Shown one piece after another: positions 12,801 to 24,800 of a stretch of DNA of 64,000 bases. This stretch comes from Omphiscola glabra (taxonomy: Eukaryota; Mollusca; Gastropoda; Lymnaeidae), in assembly GCA_964017045.1 (NCBI GenBank), contig OZ024795.1:49958850-50022849 (forward strand), given 5' to 3'. Position numbers and translations under genes: made by a program. How positions within the stretch are numbered: position 1 is the first letter of the stretch; each line of letters starts with the position of its first letter. The notes beneath the pieces were generated by a model. It worked only from the letters and a program-made list of their open reading frames with translations. It made no database searches and was not told the origin of the DNA.

Positions 12801-15800
12801 TTTCAACTTACTTATCAAACTGCAGGTACAGCTCATGGTCATTTCAAGTTATCAAACTGCATGTACGGCTCATGGTCATTTCAAGTTATCAAACTGCAGG
12901 TACAGCTCATGGTCATTTCCAGTTATCAAACTGCAGTTACGGCTCATGGTCATTTCAACTTACTTATCAAACTGCAGGTACAGCTCATGGTCATTTCCTA
13001 TTATATAACTGCACGTACGGCTCATGGTCATTTCAACTTACTTATCAAACTGCAGGTACAGCTCATGGTCATTTCAAGTTATCAAACTGCAGGTACAGCT
13101 CGTGGTCATTTAAACTTACTTATCAAACTGCAGGTACAGCTCATGGTCATTTCAACTTACTTATCAAACTGCAGGTACGGCTTATGGTCATTTCAACTTA
13201 CTTATCAAACTGCAGGTACGGCTCATGGTCATTTCAACTTAATTATCAAACTGCAGGTACAGCTCATGGTCATTTCAAGTTATCAAACTGCAGGTACAGC
13301 TCATGGTCATTTCAAGTTATCAAACTGCAGGTACAGCTCATGGTCATTTCAAGTTATCAAACTGGCAGGTACAGCTCATGGTCATTTCAAGTTATCAAAC
13401 TGCAGGTACAGCTCATGGTCATTTCAAGTTATCAAACTGCAGGTACAGCTCATGGTCATTTCAAGTTATCAAACTGGCAGGTACAGCTCATGGTCATTTC
13501 AAGTTATCAAACTACAGGTACAGCTCATGGTCATTTCAAGTTATCAAACTGCAGGTACATCTCATGGTCATTTCAACTTACTTATCAAACTGCAGGTACA
13601 GCTCATGGTCATTTCAAGTTATCAAACTGCAGGTACAGCTCATGGTCATTTCAACTTACTTATCAAACTGCAGGTACAACTCATGGTCATTTCAAGTTAT
13701 CAAACTGCAGGTACAGCTCATGGTCATTTCAACTTACTTATCAAACTGCAGGTACGGCTCGTGGTCATTTCAACTTACTTATCAAACTGCAGGTACAGCT
13801 CATGGTCATTTCAAGTTACTTATCAAACTGCACGTACGGCTCATGGTCATTTCAACTTACTTATCAAACTGCAGGTACAGCTCATGGTCATTTCAAGTTA
13901 TCAAACTGCAGGTACAGCTCATGGTCATTTCAACTTACATATCAAACTGCAGGTACAGCTCGTGGTCATTTCAACTTAATATCAAACTGCAGGTACAACT
14001 CGTGGTCATTTCAACTTACTTATCAAACTGCAGGTACAGCTCATGGTCATTTCAACTTACATATCAAACTGCAGGTACAGCTCGTGGTCATTTCAAGTTA
14101 TCAAACTGCAGGTACAGCTCATGGTCATTTCAACTTACTTATCAAACTGCAGGTACAGCTCATGGTCATTTCAACTTACTTATCAAACTGCAGGTACAGC
14201 TCATGGTCATTTCAAGTTATCAAACTGCAGGTACTGCTCATGGTCATTTCAAGTTATCAAACTGCAGGTACAGCTCATGGTCATTTCAAGTTATCAAACT
14301 GCAAGTACGGCTCATGGTCATTTCAAGTTATCAAACTGCAGGTACAGCTCATGGTCATTTCCAGTTATTAAACTGCAGGTACGGCTCATGGTCATTTCAA
14401 CTTACTTATCAAACTGCAGGTACAGCTCATGGTCATTTCCAGTTATCAAACTGCAGGTACAGCTCATGGTCATTTCAACTTACTTATCAAACTGCAGGTA
14501 CAGCTCATGGTCATTTCAAGTTATCAAACTGCAGGTACAGCACGTGGTCATTTCAACTTACTTATCAAACTGCAGGTACAGCTCATGGTCATTTCAACTT
14601 ACTTATCAAACTGCAGGTACGGCTTATGGTCATTTCAACTTACTTATCAAACTGCAGGTACAGCTCATGGTCATTTCAAGTTATCAAACTGCAGGTACAG
14701 CTCATGGTCATTTCAAGTTATCAAACTGCAGGTACAGCTCATGGTCATTTCAAGTTATCAAACTGCAGGTACAGCTCATGGTCATTTCAAGTTATCAAAC
14801 TGCAGGTACATCTCATGGTCATTTCAACTTACTTATCAAACTGCAGGTACAGCTCATGGTCATTTCAAGTTATCAAACTGCAGGTACAGCTCATGGTCAT
14901 TTCAACTTACTTATCAAACTGCAGGTACAACTCATGGTCATTTCAAGTTATCAAACTGCAGGTACAGCTCATGGTCATTTCAACTTACTTATCAAACTGC
15001 AGGTACGGCTCGTGGTCATTTCAACTTACTTATCAAACTGCAGGTACAGCTCGTGGTCATTTCAAGTTACTTATCAAACTGCACGTACGGCTCATGGTCA
15101 TTTCAACTTACTTATCAAACTGCAGGTACAGCTCATGGTCATTTCAAGTTATCAAACTGCAGGTACAGCTCATGGTCATTTCAACTTACATATCAAACTG
15201 CAGGTACAGCTCGTGGTCATTTCAACTTAATATCAAACTGCAGGTACAACTCGTGGTCATTTCAACTTACTTATCAAACTGCAGGTACAGCTCATGGTCA
15301 TTTCAACTTACATATCAAACTGCAGGTACAGCTCGTGGTCATTTCAAGTTATCAAACTGCAGGTACAGCTCATGGTCATTTCAACTTACTTATCAAACTG
15401 CAGGTACAGCTCATGGTCATTTCAAGTTATCAAACTGCAGGTACAGCTCATGGTCATTTAAAGTTATCAAACTGCAGGTACGGCTCATGGTCATTTCAAG
15501 TTATCAAACTGCAGGTACAGCTCATGGTCATTTCCAGTTATCAAACTGCAGGTACGGCTCATGGTCATTTCAACTTACTTATCAAACTGCAGGTACAGCT
15601 CATGGTCATTTCCAGTTATCAAACTGCAGGTACGGCTCATGGTCATTTCAACTTACTTATCAAACTGCAGGTACAGCTCATGGTCATTTCAAGTTATCAA
15701 ACTGCAGGTACAGCTCGTGGTCATTTAAACTTACTTATCAAACTGCAGGTACAGCTCATGGTCATTTCAACTTACTTATCAAACTGCAGGTATGTCTCGT

Positions 15801-18800
15801 GGTCATTTCAACTTACTTATCAAACTGCAGGTACGGCTTGAAGTGGGTCAACAGGGCCTCCATCTTGTCATCTTCACCAAAGGCCAGGAATGGAATGAGT
15901 CTCATCAAGGCTTGCAGCACTGTGGGGTTGGATCTCACAAAAGGAGAGTTGATTCTGTCCAGCATCATGAGTAACTGATCTTTGTCTCCACATTGCTTGG
16001 AAAATTCCTAGCATTGATTGGAAATATTATTGTCTTCATGCGGCCATAAGCATGTTTTAGAATATTTCTATTGATAACAACTCACAGGTGGCCTCACGTT
16101 CCATTGTAAAGTGAATATCACTCCATGGGAAAGTAAACATCTTAAATTATTTAGAATAATTATCACTTAAAACAATAGCGAGAGGATTTAGAGAATGCAT
16201 CTGCTAATAAATGATACAGTTATTAATGATTATCACAGTACTAAACAAATACTTTGTAGACAAACACTTGAAAAAAACCTGTATTTTTAGATGGAATACC
16301 GTATATTTCTCTGGTGGCTGTTCACTGGCTTCAAGGAGTACAACCTCCATGATGTGTAACATCTGTTCTGTAATTGTCTGACCCTTGGTGCTTGTGGCCC
16401 CTTCTTGTTCTGACCACAGGGCCTACAAAAATAAATATTTCATTGAGCAATAGCAACAAAGTCAACCTGTACACATTGTTTGAGCAACATTATGTAAGAC
16501 ATGTGTTAGGATTGTATGAACAACATTATATAAGGTATGTATTGGAATTATTTATAGGGCTCAATCTTGGTGTCAATCTTAACATATGGATTACCATAAA
16601 AATAAACATTCTAGACCAGGGGTCACCAAACTACGGCCGGCTGGCCTGAGACATCAGTTCCTCTGGCCTGCCGACGGTACTTGAATTTGTTTGATATAGC
16701 GTAAGGAGTGATATAACGTAAGGAGTGATATAAAGTATGGAGTGATATAAAGTATGGAGTGATATAACGTAAGGAGTGATATAACGTAAGGAGTGATATA
16801 ACGTAAGGAGTGATATAAAGTATGGAGTGATATAACATATGGAGCACGAGACGATGTGATGCAATTTAAATTTCAATATTATGTTTAGAATACTAGGATA
16901 TCTTCACACAACTCCTGGCTGCTAATGCGCCTTTAATTTACCATTTTCAATTTAAATTATCTACATTCTGTGGCGGTGGATGAGCCTACTGATCTCTCCA
17001 GTACCTCACAACTTCTCGTGTTATTTTTGTTGTCGATTTGCAAATTCAGATAACGGAAGAGTTGTCATCCGTTTGCAGCATGCATGAAACAACAAAGTGA
17101 AAAGACATTTACATGGAAGGGCAAAAGCTTTTGAACACTATGACCTACAGTGGAATCAGCTTCGAGGTGTTAAAGTTGATGGAGGAAAATCATGGCTGGA
17201 GTGAGGTAAGGTCTGGTGGGTCAGATCAGGACTAAGTTGGAAAATTTGCAAATTCCTGGCGCTCTTTTCATAGACAGCATCATACATCAGCAAGCACTTG
17301 GTGGGAAAGACTTGGATGTTTTTCTTGTGTACTGAAACCAGTCGTTTCTGCTGTCAACTTCAGTCCGGGACTCAGTCACAGTCAGTTCCAGGTTTTTTAA
17401 AAGAAATCGTTTCTGAATTCTGTGACTTGCCTAATCACACAACAATGAGGTGGCTCACGTGTGCTAGAATAGTGTTTCATTTTTACAAGATCCGAAACAA
17501 AATAGATGTTCTTCTCACTGAAAATGATAAGGCTGATCCACAGCTTTCAGATCCTACTGTAGTCAGATCCTACCTGGCTGTCTCAGTTGTCATTTTTGGT
17601 CAATATCACTTTCCACATGCATGAAATGCAACTTCCGGGAAAGGATAACTTCATCTGTGATCATCAAAATCATCAAATTATTTCGGGGAAAGCTGTCATT
17701 GTTTGAAGCACAACTGACAGGAGAAAATTTTTCTCATTTTCACTGTTTTAAAGAGATTTGCGGTACATTCGACAATGATGTCAACCCCGAACTTCCGAAA
17801 AAAAATATTGGTGAAATGAAGAAGCATTTTTTGGAGAGATTATTAGATGTCGACAGAATTGAGAGTGAATTTCTTCTGTTCTTCTGTTCCAGAATCCATT
17901 TGATTGTGACCTTGATGATGTGCCAATTGAACTACAAATGGAGCTTATTGATTTGCAAGCAAATGACTTGTTATAAGAGAAGCAAAGAGAAGGAAAACTT
18001 GTTGAATTTTTACTGCTGCTAACCTGATGTTGAGTTTCCAGAACTGAAAAATTTGCCCCTTATATGGCATCAGTGTTTGGAACAACTTTTGTTTGTGAGC
18101 AACCATTGAACAAAATGAAGTATGTGAAGTCAACACATCGAATGATGAACATTTAAACACAATTCTCTTGATTGGATGCAAAAATTCCCAATCAAACATT
18201 GATGATATCTTGAAAGCAAAAGTCAGTTTCACAAATTTCACTAACTTTTTTCGCTGCTTAGTTTGTGAGTGAGACTCGGATATGTGATCACTCCTCACTA
18301 TCATTTTGCTAACGACGCCTTCTTTGATAACATTTTTACTAATAAAATATGTTGATTGTCTGTTTTTTTGTGTGTACATTGCACGCCACTCACCCATGAT
18401 TCACATGGAATACTAAGCTTAGTTTTTTTTCTTTTTTCCCCATAGCTTTCGCTCTGGCTTGCAATTATTGTACAGAAAACGATTGTACGGCGCCGCACTC
18501 ATCATTTTGTCCGTTAACCGACCAGCTGTGAAAAAAGTTTGGTGACCCCTGTTCTAGACAAATACTTGATGCTGAAACTAAAATAATGGGGCTAGCAATA
18601 TAGAGCAGTCAGAAACAAATTATGTTGTATTAAAAACTTTGAAGATATTGACATTGTTAAAGTTGTGACCCTGGGATGACTGCCACAAATACAAACATCA
18701 CGAGTCATTGCACTTTCATATCAGTTTCTTTTGTATATATAAAAGCTGAGGTCATATAAAAGCACCGCCACGTACCAGGTTGAGGGCTCCAAGCATGATG

Positions 18801-21800
18801 TTGATGGAATTCAAGTCAGGGCTAGTCAGGTGCTGTCTGTTGGCCTTGACATTGACAGTGTATGAAAATAGCTTGAGCAGCACCACCATCAGCTGTTTGC
18901 CAAGTACCAGATCCTTGATGGAGGCCAGTCTGAAACATACAAGAATGTCATTGAATGCTTTCAATGTTAAAATGAAAGAATTTAATGCTTTGACTGTGAC
19001 AAAACTTCATTTACTACTGTGATCAAATTAGTTGAAGTAGAGGCCATGCTATTCACAGACTATATTTCCTCTCCTTGTGGAAGTAGAGAATTGTTTCTCA
19101 TGGAATTAGAGAGTTGTTTCTCAGGGAAGTAGAGAGTTGTTTCTCAGCGAAGTTGAGAGTTGTTTCTCAGAAAAGTAGAGAGTTGTTTCTCAGGGAAGTA
19201 AAGTGCTGTTTCTCAGGGAAGTCTAATGAACAAAATTATTATATACTCTTAAAAAGTGTTTTAGCAGTTAAAAAATTATCTCCAACAAAAAGTGATTCTG
19301 AAACAACACATATGATCAGGTTACCTCTCCAACATGACCTCAAGACCTCCACATTCTCTGAGAACATTAGCCATCTTGTAGACATCCTCTTTGTCAATGT
19401 CATCCTCTGCAGAAATCAAGGGGAGATTACTTACATTTCACATTAACTCAAACTTTGATAGTAGCCCAACATTTCTCAATTTTTTCAATGCACCCATTAT
19501 CTTATGCACATATCATCGAATTCACCCATTATCTAATTCATAGTATTATCTCATGCACCCATTATCTAATTTATCCATTATCTAATTTACCCATTATCAC
19601 ATGCACCCATTATCTCATGCACCCATTATAACATGCACCCATTATCACATGCACCCATTATCTCATGCACCCATTATCACATGCACCCATTATCTCATGC
19701 ACCCATTATCACATGCACCCATTATGACATGCCCCCATTATCACATGCACCCATATCTTATGCATATATTATCTAATTCACCCATTATCTAATGCACCCA
19801 TTATCTCATTCATAGCATTATCTCGTGCACACATCATTTTTTCAATAATTCTCAGGAACCCAGTTATCCACATTCAGCTTATGAAATTGTACAAATATTC
19901 TCTGACCTTGGACACATAGACAACTGCCTGTCAAACAATCCAACCCACCTGAGCCAGAATCCAGTGAATTAATCATATCCTCCGTGGCATCCCCCAGCAG
20001 ACCTCTCATACGATATAGCACAGGCATGGGTTCCCCCTGGTCATGGAGAATTTATGTCATTGTCAGCAATCATTGACCAGAACATATAATACAAGAATGT
20101 TATCTACTCATTTACCTCCCCACTGATTGATGCAGAATTTCATAGGAACAATTTATTATTATTGTTATTACATTATGAGCTGCCATTCTTTACTAGTGGG
20201 AACCAATAACTATTACAAAAGTAATGTATTGCATTACGAGTTGTTTATAGAAATGAAATATATTGCAGCAAAAGCCATTGATCTCTAATGAGCCATTGAT
20301 CTCTAATGAGCCATTGATCTCTAATGAGCCATTGATCTCTAATGAGCCATTGATCTCTAATGAGCCATTGATCTCTAATGAGCCATTGATCTCTAATGAG
20401 CCATTGATCTCTAATGAGCCATTGATCTCTAATGAGCCATTGATCTCTAATGAGCCATTGATCTCTAATGAGCCATTGATCTCCAATGAGCCATTGATCT
20501 CCAATGAGCCATTGATCCCTAATGAGCAATTGATCTCTAATGAGCCATTGATCTCTAATGAGCCATTGATCTCTAATGAGCCATTGATCTCTAATGAGCC
20601 ATTGATCTCTAATGAGCCATTGATCTCTAATGAGCCATTGATCTCTAATGAGCCATTGATCGCCAATGAGCCATTGATCTCAAATGAGCCATTGATCTCT
20701 AATGAGCCATTGATCGCCAATGAGCCATTGATCTCTAATGAGCCATTGATCTCTAATGAGCCATTGATCTCTATCAGCAGACTGTTTACCTCTCCATGTT
20801 CCGGTAGCCAAATCTTTTTGTAGACATCCTTGACTGGCAGGTCAAGGCTGATGATCTTTTTGTTGACCAACAGCTGAGGACAAATTATGTGGCACATGTT
20901 ACAAACCTGATGTTGGTGTCTCTCAGTAGCAGTCATTGCAGTCATACCATGGCAAATGTTGGTGTCTCTCAGTAGCAGTCATTGCAGTCATACCATGGCA
21001 AATGTTGGTGTCTCTCAGTAGCAGTCATAGCAGTCATACCATGGCAAATGTTGGTGTCTCTCAGTAGCAGTCATACCATGGCAAATGTTGGTGTCTCTCA
21101 GTAGCAGTCATTGCAGTCATACCATGGCAAATGTTGGTGTCTCTCAGTAGCAGTCATTGCAGTCATACCATGGCAAATGTTGGTGTCTCTCAGTAGCAGT
21201 CATTGCAGTCATACCATGGCAAATGTTGGTGTCTCTCAGTAGCAGTCATTGCAGTCATACCATGGCAAATGTTGGTGTCTCTCAGTAGCAGTCATTGCAG
21301 TCATACCATGGCAAATGTTGGTGTCTCTCAGTAGCACTCATTGCAGTCATACCATGGCAAATGTTGGTGTCTCTCAGTAGCAGTCATTGCAGTCATACCA
21401 TGGCAAATGTTGGTGTCTCTCAGTAGCAGTCATTGCAGTCATACCATGGCAAATGTTGGTGTCTCTCAGTAGCAGTCATTGCAGTCATACCATGGCAAAT
21501 GTTGGTGTCTCTCAGTAGCAGTCATTGCAGTCATACCATGGCAAATGTTGGTGTCTCTCAGTAGCAGTCATTGCAGTCATACCATGGCAAATGTTGGTGT
21601 CTCTCAGTAGCAGTCATTGCAGTCATACCATGGCAAATGTTGGTGTCTCTCAGTAGCAGTCATTGCAGTCATACCATGGCAAATGTTGGTGTCTCTCAGT
21701 AGCAGTCATTGCAGTCATACCATGGCAAATGTTGGTGTCTCTCAGTAGCAGTCATTGCAGTCATACCATGGCAAATGTTGGTGTCTCTCAGTAGCAGTCA

Positions 21801-24800
21801 TTGCAGTCATACCATGGCAAATGTTGGTGTCTCTCAGTAGCAGTCATTCCATGACAAATTATCAATAAAACCAGCAGGATATTTTACACAGGCTAAATGA
21901 TACATTGTAGTTTGCACGTATCCGGAAATTTGATCGAACGGAAATTTGGTCGAATGTTTTTTTTAAAGTTTATATGTTTAAATTTTGCATCAAGTTTCTT
22001 TTTGAACGCATTATTTTGTTTTACTATATAGTATAGTGAGTTCAAAAAGAAATTTGAAAAAAAATTTTTAAGTCTGAACTGAAAAAAAGACTCGACCAAA
22101 TTTCCATTCGATCACATTTCGTTCAATCAATTTTCCGTCAATCAATTTTCCGTCTACGAAATTTCTTTCGATCAAATTTCCAGTAACCTAGTTTGCCTGA
22201 TGGTAAGTAGAAGCTCATAACCCCAAGGTAAGAAAACTGCACTATCCGAAGTGAAATTAGACTAAGATAAAGTATATCATCTGACAGATAATGTGGTCAG
22301 ATTTTGATGGCTTTAAAAGATTGTTTAAGATCCTGTACCTCCATTCCTGTGTCGTCATCCAGCAGAGCAACAAGTTCACAATCTAAGGAGAAACAAGTCA
22401 TCAGAGAGTTATTGATAGAAACAAGTCATCAGAGAGTTATTGATAGAAACAAGTCATCAGAGAGTTATTGATAGAAACAAGTCATCAGAGAGTTATTGAT
22501 AGAAACAAGTCATCAGAGAGTTATTGATAGAAACAAGTCATCAGAGAGTTATTGATAGAAACAAGTCATCAGAGAGTTATTGATAGAAACAAGTCATCAG
22601 AGAGTTATTGATAGAAACAAGTCATCAGAGAGTTATTGATAGAAACAAGTCATCAGAGAGTTATTGATAGAAACAAGTCATCAGAGAGTTATTGATAGAA
22701 ACAAGTCATCAGAGAGTTATTGATAGAAACAAGTCATCAGAGAGTTATTGATAGAAACAAGTCATCAGAGAGTTATTGATAGAAACAAGTCATCAGAGAG
22801 TTATTGATAGAAACAAGTCATCAGAGAGTTATTGATAGAAACAAGTCATCAGAGAGTTATTGATAGAAACAAGTCATCAGAGAGTTATTGATAGAAACAA
22901 GTCATCAGAGAGTTATTGATAGAAACAAGTCATCAGAGAGTTATTGATAGAAACAAGTCATCAGAGAGTTATTGATAGAAACAAGTCATCAGAGAGTTAT
23001 TGATAGAAACAAGTCATCAGAGAGTTATTGATAGAAACAAGTCATCAGAGAGTTATTGATAGAAACAAGTCATCAGAGAGTTATTGATAGAAACAAGTCA
23101 TCAGAGAGTTATTGATAGAAACAAGTCATCAGAGAGTTATTGATAGAAACAAGTCATCAGAGAGTTATTGATAGAAACAAGTCATCAGAGAGTTATTGAT
23201 AGAAACAAGTCATCAGAGAGTTATTGATAGAAACAAGTCATCAGAGAGTTATTGATAGAAACAAGTCATCAGAGAGTTATTGATAGAAACAAGTCATCAG
23301 AGAGTTATTGATAGAAACAAGTCATCAGAGAGTTATTGATAGAAACAAGTCATCAGAGAGTTATTGATAGAAACAAGTCATCAGAGAGTTATTGATAGAA
23401 ACAAGTCATCAGAGAGTTATTGATAGAAACAAGTCATCAGAGAGTTATTGATAGAAACAAGTCATCAGAGAGTTATTGATAGAAACAAGTCATCAGAGAG
23501 TTATTGATAGAAACAAGTCATCAGAGAGTTATTGATAGAAACAAGTCATCAGAGAGTTATTGATAGAAACAAGTCATCAGAGAGTTATTGATAGAAACAA
23601 GTCATCAGAGAGTTATTGATAGAAACAAGTCATCAGAGAGTTATTGATAGAAACAAGTCATCAGAGAGTTATTGATAGAAACAAGTCATCAGAGAGTTAT
23701 TGATAGAAACAAGTCATCAGAGAGTTATTGATAGAAACAAGTCATCAGAGAGTTATTGATAGAAACAAGTCATCAGAGAGTTATTGATAGAAACAAGTCA
23801 TCAGAGAGTTATTGATAGAAACAAGTCATCAGAGAGTTATTGATAGAAACAAGTCATCAGAGAGTTATTGATAGAAACAAGTCATCAGAGAGTTATTGAT
23901 AGAAACAAGTCATCAGAGAGTTATTGATAGAAACAAGTCATCAGAGAGTTATTGATAGAAACAAGTCATCAGAGAGTTATTGATAGAAACAAGTCATCAG
24001 AGAGTTATTGATAGAAACAAGTCATCAGAGAGTTATTGATAGAAACAAGTCATCAGAGAGTTATTGATAGAAACAAGTCATCAGAGAGTTATTGATAGAA
24101 ACAAGTCATCAGAGAGTTATTGATAGAAACAAGTCATCAGAGAGTTATTGATAGAAACAAGTCATCAGAGAGTTATTGATAGAAACAAGTCATCAGAGAG
24201 TTATTGATAGAAACAAGTCATCAGAGAGTTATTGATAGAAACAAGTCATCAGAGAGTTATTGATAGAAACAAGTCATCAGAGAGTTATTGATAGAAACAA
24301 GTCATCAGAGAGTTATTGATAGAAACAAGTCATCAGAGAGTTATTGATAGAAACAAGTCATCAGAGAGTTATTGATAGAAACAAGTCATCAGAGAGTTAT
24401 TGATAGAAACAAGTCATCAGAGAGTTATTGATAGAAACAAGTCATCAGAGAGTTATTGATAGAAACAAGTCATCAGAGAGTTATTGATAGAAACAAGTCA
24501 TCAGAGAGTTATTGATAGAAACAAGTCATCAGAGAGTTATTGATAGAAACAAGTCATCAGAGAGTTATTGATAGAAACAAGTCATCAGAGAGTTATTGAT
24601 AGAAACAAGTCATCAGAGAGTTATTGATAGAAACAAGTCATCAGAGAGTTATTGATAGAAACAAGTCATCAGAGAGTTATTGATAGAAACAAGTCATCAG
24701 AGAGTTATTGATAGAAACAAGTCATCAGAGAGTTATTGATAGAAACAAGTCATCAGAGAGTTATTGATAGAAACAAGTCATCAGAGAGTTATTGATAGAA

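Larger units (their letters stand above)
16617..18551 (+). mobile_element. Degraded autonomous-type hAT element with GTF2IRD2-like transposase
   Basis: A 1935-bp element with terminal inverted repeats CAGGGGTCACCAAAC / GTTTGGTGACCCCTG, flanked by a perfect 8-bp target duplication TTCTAGAC (16609-16616 and 18552-18559). Interior plus-strand frames resemble hAT-Charlie transposases of the GTF2IRD2/ZBED type. A 17-bp microsatellite has expanded near the left end. Confidence 0.92.

Noticed and set aside
10750..15978. Several plus-strand open frames of 395-1200 codons
   Set aside because: They are antisense translations of the 41/37-bp array. Frames persist because units lack stops, composition is purely repetitive and no domain is present.
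20193..20945. A 250-codon frame with NGSLEI repeats
   Set aside because: It is an 18-bp satellite read through and fused by chance with exon w43; the opposite strand is equally open.
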